Source: Gavia stellata
Taxonomy: Eukaryota; Chordata; Aves; Gaviiformes; Gaviidae
Assembly: GCF_030936135.1 (NCBI RefSeq)
Contig: NC_082597.1
Coordinates: 78,288,495-78,352,494, forward strand
DNA: 64,000 nt
Direction of reading: 5' to 3'
Shown: piece by piece, positions 11,801-25,800 of the stretch
How the letters are laid out: each line of letters starts with the position of its first letter
How positions within the stretch are numbered: the stretch's first letter is position 1
Made by a program: the position numbers and the translations under genes
Notes under the pieces: model-generated
What the model was told of the DNA's origin: nothing
Databases searched by the model: none
The model's input: only the letters and a program-made list of their open reading frames with translations

Positions 11801-14800
11801 ACTGATCTGAACATGAAACAAAATTATTTGACACACAAGGAGTGTGTTATAACTCCCCTATTAGAAAGGCTAAAATAAATGCGGGGTTTTTTTCCCTACC
11901 TTGATTTGCTGCAGCCTTTCCTTGCTGGTATCCCAAACATTGGCCTTGGTACTGACCTCATCTCCCAGCTCCTTTTCTTGTTTAGTCCCTTGGGGGGGAT
12001 ATCACTTCACTGGGGATTTCGACTTTGCATGCTGTGTAAAGAGCCCCTAGAACTTCCTTCCTTGTGTGGTTTATTAGCAAGGCTAATTTATTAATGGCGC
12101 TGCACAGTCACTGTCTGTTTTGTTCTGTGTTGTTGCAGCAGGGTTATACAACACTGATCTGCTGCAAGGGAAAATAATTCCCATCCAGAAGCTGCCTTTC
12201 AGAGAAGGGTAGGGGGTTCATGTCTTCTGTGTTTGCGTGGCTCTCTTCCCTTTGCTGTGGCCAGCTTTTGCAGCGGCTGGTGTGAGAGTAAGTGGTACTG
12301 AAGCAAAGTTACTTATTCATTTTTCCTCTCCAGGGTCTAGGAGAAAGGCAGGGGGAAGGGGAGAACAGCCTGGGCCTCGGAGCTGGTCTGAGAGCACTGC
12401 ACAACTCCTGCGTGGTTGTAACGCTGACCTTCTGCTCTACAGCGTCTCCAGCATGCGTGAAACTGCTGTTAGATTGTTGAAGCTGGAAGGAGCAGGAGAG
12501 ACTAGGAGTGATGGGATGCGTATTCTGAAGGGGGGTGGCTGAGAGGATTTTGCTGCTAGGAGAGATATTTTATGGAGTTACCTGATTGTCACTGCGGGTA
12601 AGAAGAGGATGCTGCTCTGAGGACTACATCATAAACTTGGTCCTGGTAGTATTTTAAGCCATGGCCTTCTCCGGTCAGTGAGTTTTTTCATGAAGCACTT
12701 ATGGCCTCTGGTTTAGCTCTCATAGGATTTCTTTGATAATGGGGAAGATTGAGGTTGGACTTGGTCTTACAAGTCAGATCATAAATCTTTCTTCTGGCCA
12801 TTATCGTGTTGTTATGATACTACAGAGAATGATTACTCCAGCAAGTCCAGTACCGCTTCATATTGAAATTAATGGTGCCTTGCCAGCGTGTAATGACAAG
12901 AAGTTGTATTATTTCATATAAAGATCATACTTGTGAGCAGCAGCAAATGATGAGAATTACTAACATATAAAAGATCATACTTTAGGATTATCTGAATTAA
13001 ACTTGTTCCTTGCTGTTAGTCTTTCTTTCTGCAAGTGCATTGCATACATTGTAGAATTTATTTGGTCAAATGTCTAAAATTATCATGTTATGAAAATGGT
13101 TTTGTGAAACTTGGCTATATTTTTTTTTATCAAAATTCTTATGTCTGTTTACATAAAGGAAAATTCCCCTTTCCTAAACAGTTCCTGTTAGATATAGATA
13201 CAGCAGTGTCCACAAAGTAGTATTAACCCATACATAGAGCAGTATCGAATTTTATACACTTTCGATTCTGGTATGGATACTTTGCTGAAAAAGAGCAGGA
13301 AAAATTTGTTCAATGGATTGATTTTGAATTAGGTTCACAGAAGAGCTATGAGTTTATGTCAACCAAATCTGACAGAGGAGTAGAGCTCTCACAAATACTA
13401 CAAGCCTTTAAAATCATTGGCTGGAAGGAGAGAAGCTATAGCAGGAATTCAGTTTTCAGTTGTCTTTGGTCTGCTGATGCAGCAGTTAGCTGATGCACCT
13501 TATGAGGAAATACAAGGCGAAGAGGGGGGGAAATGTAAATACTATGTAAGGGAAATGAGGTTACAGAAGACATAAGGAAATTATCTCGGATTACTATGGT
13601 GAGGAAACAGGTAGGACATAGAATACAAATCCATAGCAGGTCAACTTCATTAGTTCTGCAGCTGAAGAATTTATTTCCGTTCAAACAGCAGGGTGGTCTA
13701 GGTATTTAAGATAGTAGGTGGAGCTCTGGGAGCTGGATTAACAAGTTTATTGCAATCATGTAACAAGTTTTATTGTTTTATATAGCACTAGGGGAAGTGA
13801 CATGCAAAATACAAAAGGGGAAAAATAGGAAAGAGGAAGAGCCAGACTGGGTGGGCAACAAAACTGTAACTGGAAGAAATGGCACTGGTGGCTCAGCATT
13901 GTGTCCCTGGAGTGATGAATGAGATCAAAATGTTTGATGACTAAATGACCGAATAGCATGAAGTATATTCTCCTGTCAGTTTATGAGTAAGAGAGGCAAA
14001 ACCGCAGGGTGATTCAGTACCGAAGTCGGGATCCTGCTGAGTCTTCCCGTTGGAGGAACACCCCCACCAACCCTATATGTGAAGCTGAGGGTGACTAACC
14101 TCCTTAAGCTCCGAGGTCCAAAATTAACCAGTCTACATATCCTCTTCTAAATCCCTTCATAGGCATAGGGAAAACAAATAGGAGGAGGAGGGGAGGATTT
14201 GAAAATTTCCCTACCCCCCCATGATTTTAAAGTAGTTTTAATGTGTAGTTTAAACACAAAATATAATACTGGATTGCTCATTCCATGCAACAATGTTACA
14301 GAAGTTGAATCAAATACACTCCAGTTATTATCGGTTGGTTTATATTAATAAAGCAATAAGCAAGGCTAGACAGAAAGAGAAGAAATCACAGTACTTGGAA
14401 AAGACTCTAAGAATCATTCTCCTCTGCAGGTGCAACCTCAGCTAGCAGCACTAGGTTAAGGCTATGTTACATGTTGCATAAACATCTTGCGTTTTCTGTG
14501 GGTGAGCTGCAGCACTTGCAGCCTCTCATGATACAGTCTGTGCTGTTTTGTGTTGGTGCTTTAGAGCTTGTCAGTAAAGCTGATCACCTTTTAAATATCA
14601 AGCATTAAATTCTACACAGAAATATATATTAAGTCTACTTTAAAATCTGAGATTGGTCCTTCATTTTGTTGTTGATTACTATAAAAATGTAGCAGAATAC
14701 TCAGTAGATACTGGCCGTCTCTTTTTTTATACTTTTTAAACTGCCAAAAACTTTTTTTTTTAAATAAGGAAGATAATTGCAGAGTTTTCTGCGCTGTCTA

Positions 14801-15591
14801 GATCAAGAAAATGCTATGTTCCATTTTTTTGCCTCAACTGTTCACTCATGAAAGAGAAAGAAATCTCATTTCATGGGAATCATTCAAAGCGTTAATAATC
14901 TCGTTGCATCACTTTGCCTTCAAAATAAATAGTACAATATCCTTTTAATTATACATACACTGTGGCTTAAAAAGAGACAAATGACAAAGAAAAATCTGCA
15001 TGATAAAAGGCTCCTAAACTTGCAGCATCCCTTGATCAAGACTTACTATGAAGCATTTGCTGCAAACTCCTTCCTCGCCTGCCTCTAAGCTGCCTTGAAA
15101 CCCCGTTCCACCAACGGTGTCCAACCAAATCCAGTCAGAGCCACCACTGCTGCCATCACTGCGTCATGGTTAAGCACAGCCCTGCTGGGGCATGCCAAGC
15201 GAGGGGAACAAAACTAGAGCAAAAACAATCTTGAGTAGGGGCAAAGTTAGCCTGGAACATCATTCTGCGGCTCTGTCCTTGACTCCCCTTCAGTGCAGGA
15301 AATAACGCTTATTTATTACTCAGCGCCATTGCAGTTATACAGCTTCTCTAGCAAGAAGAAAGCATTTAGGAACGGCTCTTGGATTAGAAGTCCAAGTCGC
15401 TTGTTTGAATGGCTCGTTCAGCACCTGTTAGAGTTGTGGAGGACTCTTGTGTTTGGTGCAGGCTGCTTAATTTGTCGAATTTAACATACGCTCTCAGGTT
15501 TTTGCTGAGACTGTTCTGTCTTGGTTTTGACTCTTCGTCTATAAATGCCATTTAAAGGCTGTTACTTTTTCTTTTTTTTTTTTCCTAACAG

Positions 15592-15665
15592 TATCAAGGA
15601 CAAAAATAATGGCGAACTAATCCCCCCAGTAATGAAGGAAACTGTATCCTACCTAAAAAGAAAAG
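15592..15665 (+). CDS. ARHGAP8: ARHGAP8 coding exon, RhoGAP domain part 1
   Basis: A 74-nt exon following a long T-rich acceptor (CCTAACAG) and ending at AAAAG|GTGAG. Its first T completes a Tyr codon with TA from the previous exon. Twenty-four codons follow, and the last G pairs with GA of the next exon to give Gly. The peptide IKDKNNGELIPPVMKETVSY and LKRK is the first helix region of the RhoGAP domain: the GExIPxVxxxxxxYL pattern precedes the arginine-finger loop. Intact and in phase. Confidence 0.95.
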
Positions 15666-17273
15666 GTGAGTTTTGTATCAAAAGACTATGTGTCTTTCAG
15701 AACAAGGACAATAGTATGAAACTATATAACACCAAGTGCCCGATTCAGCAAAGTTTACAGCTACACAGGATATGTTTATATCCTGAAAACTTGAGTGGCA
15801 ATTGGGCACTGCCTTGAGAGCTTTGATGGATAGAGAATACTTATTATCAGATTATTGTCCCACTGTGAAAAAAAACCCAAAAACTTCTTGCCCTTAGGAT
15901 TAATTAGGGAATAGTAAATGAGACAAGATGTCTTAAAATACACATTGTTAACCCATATCATATCGTTGGTTTTAAGTAGAACTCCCAGTAAAAATCAGTG
16001 AGTTCTGTCTTTATAGAACCAGTGGCCATAAAAACTCATTGAGAAAAATGTGTTTTGCAAGAGTAAGACTGAAGTCCTCCCTTTGCAAAATATTTCTACT
16101 GGCATTTACAGATGCTTTGACTGCAGTTCATATCGCTAGTTACATTATATAGAGATAGAGATTACAAAGAGCCATATTTAAAATGGGAGTGTCCAAATCT
16201 GAGTTCCCCGTATCGTCTTCATGTACAGGGCAAAGAAAGGGTAGACTTTGAACTGGCTGGCTGTACCACTGAGCTCCCCAGTGCATACCTGACCAACAGA
16301 AAGGACCAAATATCAGGTGCTATCTGTAGGGTAAGTGCACTGTATTCCCTATATAGGGACAAAAGTGCATGCAGGGGGAAAGTCAGACATAAGGTTGCAG
16401 TCTTGAAACTCCTTTTCGCAGTGTAATGTGATTTTACATTTTGATCACTAATTTTTAAGGCAATCACAGTAACATCTCCATAGCCCTTTGTGCTCCAAGG
16501 CCTCAGAGTTTCACAATGTTTGCTAAATCTTACACTAAATCTATAGCCTAGGTACGTTTATCTTAAAGGTGACAGAACAGAAACAGGGCATAACACAGTT
16601 ATGTGACTGGCACATTACACAGTAGTGGAACTGGGAATGATTCCTAAGATCCCTGAAAGAAGGGTGTGAGTTTTTAATAGGTGTGTCAAGTGCAGAAAAT
16701 AATGTGTTTGATTCAGTTTTGGTTTTGTTTTTTTTTTTTTTAAAAAAAAAGGAAACATCACTGGTGTTCAATATGCTGTTAAATTTGGCTAATGTTTGAA
16801 CAAATTTTGAGGCTTGGCATGATTTTTGTTAAGACAAAAACCAGACTCAGATCTCTATATTGCTGTTAGATGAGTTTTATCTGAGATTTTCCTTATTTAA
16901 AGAGCTATTTGTATTGACAGCACACAAATAATATAAAATATAGATTTTGAGTAAATTGTCTTCTGCCATAGACAGGCTCACCCAAAACCTGTATCCCACA
17001 ATATTCCCAATTCTCAATTTGCATCCTTGAGCTGTCATTCTGAACGAGGTAAATTTTACTTTCAGTATTCAAATAGTATGCATCATTGATCTCTGTTTAT
17101 TGCCTCTAGGGTTTGGTCTGAATTTGAGTTTATTTGAACCCTAAGTGAGAAATTTCAAGCTTTTTAAAAACTTGTACTGAATAGGCTTCACATTTGTGAA
17201 GACAAAGGTGGGGGAGGGCAAGAAAAATGTTGCTTCTCAGCTTTATTGCTAATTCTCAAGAGAAATCCTGGCT

Positions 17274-17311
17274 TCATTTAAATCAGTGCAAGATCATACT
17301 GATTTAAATGA
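17274..17311. repeat. Inverted repeat, 14-bp arms, 10-bp loop
   Basis: The arms 17274-17287 (TCATTTAAATCAGT) and 17298-17311 (ACTGATTTAAATGA) are perfect reverse complements around GCAAGATCAT. The sequence could form a stem-loop or cruciform. It may be a remnant of an old palindromic element, but I cannot assign a family. Confidence 0.9.
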
Positions 17312-17473
17312 GGAATGACTAGACACTTAGTGTCTTGCCCTCATTGCTAGGCTACGCTCCTTCGTATTTTAGCTTACCCCATGGTAAATAAGAACATTAA
17401 ATAACTGCCCATTTTATTTTTCTTTGGGTTTCATACCTTGAGTGAGGCAGATTAATGATATGCATAGGAGAAT

Positions 17474-17504
17474 GAGAGAGAGAGAGAGATCCACTGCAGT
17501 GGAT
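17474..17504. repeat. (GA)8 microsatellite joined to a 16-bp perfect palindrome
   Basis: A GA dinucleotide run at 17474-17489 abuts and shares its last A with the palindrome ATCCACTGCAGTGGAT at 17489-17504. The juxtaposition is visible in the sequence. No function is implied. Confidence 0.9.
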
Positions 17505-19369
17505 ACCTGCTTACAGTTTGCAAGCAGTGGAGCACAGTATCTATAGGGATGCTTGTGTACAGAACAGTTAGCTCCTCGCCTCTTGAAATTGCTGATTTGT
17601 CTTCAAAATACCTGCAGCAGCCAAGGCCAAGTACTGGAGTGGGGCCAGTTCTGCTATTAAAGGTATCTACTGATCTGCAGTAGATGAAGAGTTCCTAATA
17701 GACTTTATTGAAGGCCTCTTGGTCTAAATTCAGGATTTCCACTCAAGCCCATAAAGCTGTTTGGATGTGCTGTTTCCAGAGTGGTGCTAATGATGAAAAC
17801 TTTGCAGGTGTAGCTTGTATCATATACTATGGTTGGATACAGGGAATGTAAATAGTTCACTACTAAGAATGATGAAGGCAAGTGACTGGCAGCTTGAGAC
17901 AATCCCTGTAATTATAATTGTAAGTGGATAATTAGAGCTTGTGTAGTGTATCAGTGCATGCCCCATCTGCAGATGAAAGCCAGACTTTTTCATGTTTTAA
18001 ATTGTTAGGAAACAATCATCCTTACATATATTTAGCTTATCTTAATAGGCAAATACCTCTTCCTCACTAATCACAGGAGTCAAGAGAGCTAAAATGAGGA
18101 TGAATGTGCACTAACATCATTACTTCTCACAGCTGTTATTATTTAGAAATTGAGTGAAAATTTAGTCACTAAAATGTTAATTGATTTAAACTTCTGGCTG
18201 TGCTTGGGAGGAGGGCTTTGCATATCTTGCACTTCCTTGGACCTATTTAAAGACTTTAAAGAAGTAGGAGGTTTATGGCAATCATTATATTGTGCTGGTG
18301 ACCAGTAACTAGTAATTCTTGCACTGATCTGACACAAAACCTTCTCCATGTCTTGCTTTTGTTCTTTCTGGGTGTTTTGTCTCATCGCTAATTGCACCAG
18401 TCCCAATCTCTTCCCTCTCACCAATTGCTGAGTCTAGCTCAGATACCCACAGTTTTCTGAAGCAGCAACACCAACTGCACAGTACAGGGAAAAAAAGCCA
18501 AGTTTTAGCTCTCATGGTTGTGATAAAAGAAAGGATTGGCTCAACCTTGTTGTTGCAGAATTTCTCCTAGATGAAATGTTTGTTACTCTGAAAGCAGTAA
18601 TCATCCTTGGGTTTTCTCCAAACTTCATCTTTTTTTGGCTAAAAACTCATCTGTTCAGTGCAGTATCAGCACAGTTTGTAAAGGATAGTCTCTGAGGAAA
18701 TGTGATGATACTTCTAGACAAAGCCCATGTGCTACTTTATGCATCTCTGCAAGTCAGTGGCTTGGTAATGCTCCCCACTGATACGTAGTCCAGCCATGTG
18801 CTTGCTAGCTGGGCTACCTCATTTTTTCCCCAGCTCTCTGTCCTTCTGTGCCCCCAGGAAGAAAGGGGATGGGCTCTGTCAACATTGGTATTTTCCAACC
18901 AAGCTTGGGTTTGCTCAGAGCTGTCATATTCCCGATCATAAGGAGATCTCCACAAACCAGATTTCTAAGGAGAGATGGCTTGTCAGGTAGAGTGTTTTCT
19001 GACGCTCTCAGCCAGCTGATGCTTGAAAGCCAAGTACCTGCCATGCCAAGGCTGTTAAGCAGTAGGTGATAGACATGCATTTTTTTGCACTTGCTTATAA
19101 GTGTGCAGGTATCTGTTGTACCTGCTGTCTGCTCTGATTTTAACTCTTTCTCTAAATCTGGAATGTCTCAGTTCTGCCATCAGCTTCAGCGAGTGTCGGT
19201 TCCCGTGCTGACAGCCCCAAGCGCTGACTGGCAGTGTTCTTTGCACTCCAGACGTGGCCGTGAAAGCTTCAGTTCATCTTCCGGAAGTGACAAAAATTCA
19301 CTGTCGTTACCCTACTCCATTTGATTTTGGCACAGTTTCCAGCCTGACAGAATTAGCAGAGAGTGGGTT

Positions 19370-19830
19370 TTGTTTTTCACCCTAGGTGCAGTATTTCCAC
19401 TCTTTCTTCCCGTTGCTACGTTTTCATATCTGTGTACCTGAAATCAGTTTCTGAAACTCTGACTTAGATCACAAAAGTTTCTGCAAAATCATGCTTCATC
19501 AACAGGGTTAAGATTTCTTGAAACATTAGAGATACCCTGACATCCGTTAAGTCCATTCTGTACTGCTCGGGCTCTTCTTTCTTGAACAGATCTGATGCAG
19601 GAGCTGTGGTGGTATCCAAACTAGGCACCAGCCTGCAATAGTATGCTACCAGGCTAAGGAAACTTTCAGTCTCTAAAGTTCACCCAGCCTTTCTCATCTT
19701 AATGACTCCGATCCCTTTGACAGATTGCTTCATGTCACATTTTTTCCTCCTTGATGTTTGAATTTTCTGCCTCAATTTCAGACAACACCGCTGGCAGAAG
19801 TGTTCTTCCCAGTGTGGAGGCATCCGTGTC
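19370..19830 (-). mobile_element. Decayed Ty3/Gypsy-like (or ERV-like) pol fragment, antisense in intron
   Basis: On the - strand one frame stays collinear for roughly 130 codons with the end of reverse transcriptase and the start of RNase H in Ty3/Gypsy-type pol. In order I see HWEEHF, LKLRQKI and KKCDM (RT C-terminal region), then VKGIGVIK, then FLSLVAYYCRLVP (the FLGLxxYYRRFVP hallmark). Further on come APASDLFKK (APLxDLTKK), HDFAETFVI (PDFxxPFI) and ILHL near the RNase H start. At least four in-frame stops and divergent key residues show it is dead. No LTRs or flanking gag/int could be recognised. Its orientation is opposite to ARHGAP8. The family-level assignment rests on motif order alone. 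Confidence 0.5.
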
Positions 19831-22800
19831 TGTACAAATGAGCCAAAATTCCCTTTCTTGTACCGAGTTATTGAGTGGGCTCTGACAGCAGCAAGCATGT
19901 CCTCATCCCCAACAGCCAAATTAGCCTTATGACAGTGAGTGTGGGGTTCTTCCTCATATATTTATCCAACTGCATATTTAGATAGCTGTTTCTAAGCAAG
20001 ATGACTCTCGCCGAATCCAGTTAGTAAGTCACCCAGTACCTTAACAGAGACTAAAGAATCTACCGTAAGCAGAGATTCCTCTACATCTGTTTGTATTATA
20101 TAAATGAGAACTATTATGGCTGATGCCTCAGACACTATTACAATAAACACAATAAACCAAGTTTCTCAATTTCTGTAATAACTTTCATGTTATTTTTTCA
20201 ACAAGGGAAGAGAAGGGAGCCATTTCACCATTTTCATTCTCGCTCCACTTTAGAGTGAAAAATGTTTTTAAAGTTTTTAATACTGAATTTTAAAAATGCT
20301 TAATTTCGGTTCCTGCTAACCTTCACAGGGAAGAATTGGTTTCCTAAAATGAGTTCTGAGTGTCTGAGAAAATTATTAGCTCATTAAGACTAAGCCTCAG
20401 AAGTTTATCTTCCAGACCAAACCAGAGAAGTGCTCTTACTTTCAGAAGTAAGGTGTTGGTATCATCATGAACCCAACTGATGATTTAGGCCAAAGAGGAA
20501 GGGTAGGTTTAACATAGCACATCTGTGACTAGATCTTCACAGTAACCAGCAAACCAGAGGACATTTTTTTTCTATGCTCAGCCTCAAAACTGCAACCTGT
20601 TCATCTGTCTAGTTTATAAATTCAACGCTTGACTTGCACTTGTACTAAATAAGATTTTTTTGTGTGTGTGTGTACTACCTTATCTCTACCATGCGATGGG
20701 AAATTACCTTGCTTAATTAAATATTCAGTCTCTTGTCAGAACAATTCATAAGTGTTTCTAACCTGGTGTCATTCCTCTGGCAGTAATGATCTTGACGCTT
20801 TGCTCACAGGCCCTTTTCTTCAAAAAGCCCAGCTTATGCCACAGGGTAATAATTTTTTTTCTCTGGTGAGTATGTCCCCACGTGTCCTCAGCAACCTATT
20901 TTGTGCTGAAGTGAGGCTGTAAATGGGGCTGTCACTTCTAACCGACCGTTTTGGTAACCGGGGATGTAAGTAATGCCAGGCTATGGAGGATGCCCCTTTG
21001 TGCGGACAGCTTCCGTACTGCTCGGGGACGGGTTGTGCAGGTGGCTGCAGCTGCTGGTGCTGCCCACACCGACCCGGCAGGGCAGAGCGGGGCTGGCTCC
21101 CTTCAGAGCTGCCCAGCCTCCGAGGCGGTTTTATCCATCATAGGCTTGAGGAGTCAGAAATGCATTTCTGCCTTTAAACTTTAATAAGATGTCACAGCAG
21201 AAGTTCCCTTTCATGTCTTTTACTTACATGTCTTTTTTTTCTAGAAAAGCAGGTTGCAGACTGGATATAAGGTATCGTGATGAAATAAAAGCTAGGTGGT
21301 GGGTGGCTGGTGGCTTTGGTGTTTGTTTAGGGCAGTATTAGTACAATTCGCCATGCTCTCTTAGTTTTTAAACTCCGACCCGTAGTTTCAGTGTACTGAT
21401 ACACACTAAAAAGAAAACTGCATGGCAAAATCCGTATTTTGTTTGCAAACCCCCCCAACACCTGGAGGTCAGAAGACAGCTTTTAAGGGAACTTTTATTT
21501 GATTCATTATAAAGGTGGGTATAAACTGCACTGTTCAGACCTGCATGAAGGTGTCAGATAGGCTTGAGGAACGCTCCTGTCCTTTGTAACCTATCTCAAA
21601 TATTAAGATACTGTCATTTGTACTGGTCTTATGCAAAATACCAATTTGAAATATGTATGTAGGATTATTACTTTAAATATATTTTATGTCTTAGACAATA
21701 TCTTCAAAGGTATAAGCTACATGTTTGTCCGTGTTTTAAATAATTTAAAACCAAAGCTAACCTGCTGGTATTATTACTAAAATTTCCAAAATTGTATAAC
21801 ATTTGCATTCTCAGGCATGGCCAAATAAGGAAACAGCTACAAAAAAATTGCATCAAGAAGTGATTGCTAAAGAGACCATATGAGATGAGCAGCAGCTCAG
21901 AAGTGATGGAACAATAAACTTACAGTGAAGGAATTGCACTACAGAATTATCAAGCAGAAAATATAACTGTTCCCTATAGGAACATTATCTCGCAGTAGCC
22001 CCCATTGCTGAGTCTTCCTCTCTTACCTCATCTCTTTTGTTGACTGGAAGTGCTTTGCAGCACAAAGTTTTTGTTCGATGTTGTCTTGTGGTACCACAGG
22101 AGAGTCCTGGGTGATGATTAAGACTTCTAAATGAAATGGTAATAACCATGCTATAGAAGTTTAATGATAAAGTAATAAATGTCCTATGGTATGATTATAG
22201 TGACAACTAAAGCTGTCCTTTATCTGTTCAATAGCAGAACCAGTGGTAAACAGTGATTAATCTTTCTTCCTCATCCCCTCCATGAAGCACAACAAATCTT
22301 GCTGATGGAGAAAGTTTTGGTTCCATTTTTTAATGTGAATGAATACATCCTGGTGGTGATAGGCAGAATGGGTAGAGATGGATGGTTATGCATTCTGTAT
22401 ACATTTGGATTGCTGCAGCTTAGTGAGTTTACCTCCTGGCCTCCACTTCTTGTGATCAATCAAATATCTTTTAAAAATGCAACACCGGGAAAGCTTGACA
22501 TTGGCCATATAAACATTTCTGAGTTCTTGACTTTTTTGTTTTCCTGTGAATGTTTTTACCTAGGGTTCATGGAGATGAGATAAATCTCAAGACTGGTTTG
22601 TGTGCCATCAAATAAAAATGAACCTTGTAATAAGCACAGTTTGTGTTTTTGGTGCTCAGGCATTGTAAATAAATTATGTTCAGAGGTACCAAGTGTAAAC
22701 TGAGAATAGTCATTCATAAATCCAAAGGCTAGAGACTATGCCGTTCAGAACTGCAAGGACACAAATACACTTCGGGTTCTGTGGAGGGTGCACAGTTCTA

Positions 22801-25800
22801 CATCCTTGTTGCTGCTGCTGCGCAGCTTTTCCGTAGGGCTGGAACTGTCCCTTCTCTCCCCCTCTGCCCTTGATCTGCTGTGCACCTTCTTGCAGTGCAA
22901 GTCATCTTTACAAACTGCAGACATCACGCTCACTTGTTCTGTATTCATTGCACAGAGTACAAGGGAAAGGAAGGCTGTGCAATCTCCTCCTCAAACTTGG
23001 ACTGTATTCTAGCTTTAAAAAAAATCTCAAACTTGTCTTAAGCATAAAAATACACAATTGCCACTACTTTGCGCATTTAAGATGTTACACTGAAGGTGGA
23101 CGATTAAAGTATGCTATAAACTCATCAGACCTCATATTAGAAATAAATTATTTCTAATTTTTAAAAGGGACTCTTACTATAAATAGGTAATCTGCAAGAA
23201 GATGTCTACATCAGTTGTATTAATGAGAATGAAAACCGCTTCCAAATCAGGATGGACACTTCCTGAGACTTGGCAAGACCCCAGCCAAAAGAAACATTTC
23301 CAAACTCAAGTTGGGACAGAAGGAATTCAGATGCTCACTCTTTGCTATTTCTCTTCTGAAAGCAGACAAATTAACAAAGGGTTTTGATGCCAGCAACCCT
23401 CAAATCAAGGATGATTGAAAGAAAAAACGTAATTTTCTCGTCTCTTTCTCTTTGACAAGTTTGCAGCAATGTGACAGCGTGTGTTGCTTTAATTTGTCTT
23501 TATCAGTTTTGATTTTCTGTGTCTTTCCTGTGGGACAACTGATCAAGAGGGGGAGAAGGGGGTTAAGTATTTTTAGCAACAGTTTATTAATTCGGAGTGT
23601 GACACAGTTGTGTCATTGCACTGTGAAATTTTGTGTACTGTGGTAAAAGCCATCTTATTTCAATGTGGAATGAAGTGCCTGCCTGTTTTCATTTATGATT
23701 ACTGACATTTAAATAATTACTCGGTTAAATTCTCAATCGCAGAATCACTTTCCATTGAATACAGATGGCTTCTTCACTAGTCACATACTACATTTTTCTC
23801 TATAGCACCTAATATTTTTATTTATTTATTTCATTTATTTTTTTAAAAGGATACAAATGAATGCTTTGAGCTGCAGTGACTGGGATTGTCTTCAGGCAAT
23901 TTTGTTTCCTCATCCCATAACTCTGCTGGCTCTGGCATGTATTTTGTCTGCAAAAAAAAGACAAAATGAAGAGTTTTATTTTAGTGTGGGCACCTTGTGT
24001 TAGCGTAATTATGCTCGTTCCAAGAACTGAGGGTCTTTTTCCCCTAGTGCCTGAAAGGAAGAGACAGGTTTGGAGAAAGTATTTCCTGACTGTGTATAAC
24101 GCTGTGCATTTATCCATCACAATGGAATAACCAACAAGAGGCTTCAAGTCCCTTTCCTCCTTCCCATCCCTTATTATGAGACCACAGTTGGGGGCATATG
24201 CTAATGCTGTTCAGGTTATGTGATGTGGGAAACACCATCACTCAAATCACGTTTTCAGGTAGCTTTTCTCTGCCCTGCCTAAACACAGAAAGCACTGAGA
24301 GCAATTAATAAACTTACAGACCTCTAAAAAAAGTATCCTACTCAGTTTGTATGCATCACAGAAGTCAGAAAAATGTATTACAAAAGGGCTGTCTCTGTAC
24401 CCAGGCTCATAGTTTCCCCCCTTCAACAGCATAATTGCTGTTGACTCATATTTCTGTTTACCAGTAGGCTGAAGGTATGACCCATGCTTTATTGAAAAAT
24501 TGCTGCAATATATTATTTTCTGGTCTGAGCATCTTTTATGCAAAAAAGATGTGTCTCTTTTGCTGTTGCGGTTCTTTTACTTTAGAAGGAGAATATAGCT
24601 TTTTCTTTTTTCCTAACAATTGCAGTAACCTACATTTAATTAGCGTCACGTCATTTGGATAGGTTGCCCGCAAATGCAAGAAGGATTGGAGGTATCTGCT
24701 TTGGTAGTTGGCTTGTTGCCACCTGTGATCAAGCAAATTACGGTATATTGATTCAGTTTCAGCTGACCTGGAAAATGAATTCTGGAAGAAGCACAGATAA
24801 CACCCATATCCCAGATTTTTGCAGATGAGGATAAAAGTTGCTTTTCCCCCCTCGGACCTCCAAGAAACATACCCAGCAAGAGCTTAGCATTATGTGCCAT
24901 TACAGTAACAGCAATGGGATGCAGGGCCAGACAAGTACAGCTGCTGTCTATGTTACAGATTAATGTCTTTAATTAGACTCTTGAAAGCTTAGCCAATAAA
25001 GGCATAAACATGTTAAAAATTGATATTTATTACATTGTAGTTTATACAGTGAGATTCGTATCAGATTAAAGCATTAACTATGAAACCAATTCCTGCAAAC
25101 CGAATTGCAAGTTTATGATGTCCATTTTCTGAAAGACTTGTTTCTACAGAAAACCTCTAGTCCACTGACAGCCGGCATAATATTCTACAGCTTCTCAGGA
25201 AATTATTGTATTTCTTGTTTGCTGAGGGCGATGCCTTGACGAGCTAGCTGTTCACAGCTGCCACTTCCAAAACTGTGTCTTTAGACAGCTTGCGCTCTAC
25301 ATCTAATGGAACAGTTTTACTACAGTGATGCCATTTGCCGTAACTTTATTTAACTGAAACATGACCTGGTCGGGAATAAAGTGAGCAGTCAAATAGATCA
25401 TAATTATTGTCCATTTGGTTCTTTTAGTAAGTACACATGTCCTTCTTAGATATTGTAGTTTGGGATGTCATATTCCTTCCAGAACTGAGTGCAAGGGCTA
25501 AAGTTTTAATATTCAACCTGGGATTTAACAGGCAAGGGCATATATGCTTAGAAAGTAACTAGGAGCTGTATTCAGCTAAACTCCAGCAAAGCCTCTAAAT
25601 CCAGTCAGTGGAGCACTTTCAAGTAGAGCTTGGGGTTCTTTGCAAAAGTCTGAAACATGTTTGTGAAAATTTACGTCAATAGTACATTATCAATTCTTTT
25701 AGTATACTGATCTAAATTCATATGAACAATACTAAACACTTCTGTAAGGAATGGGTTCATTAAGGAATTTTGTATTAATTTACTAATTTTTCACGTATAA

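Larger units (their letters stand above)
5889..15591 (+). other. ARHGAP8: ARHGAP8 intron (9.7 kb)
   Basis: Donor GTAAGC at 5889; acceptor TTTTTTTTTTTCCTAACAG at 15591. Apart from a 31-bp tandem repeat (6337-6429) and two G homopolymers (8454-8466, 8856-8874), the sequence looks unique. A near-identical pair of roughly 18-base direct repeats built on CATATAAAGATCATACTT lies around 12,915 and 12,964. No coding exon was recognised. Confidence 0.75.
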
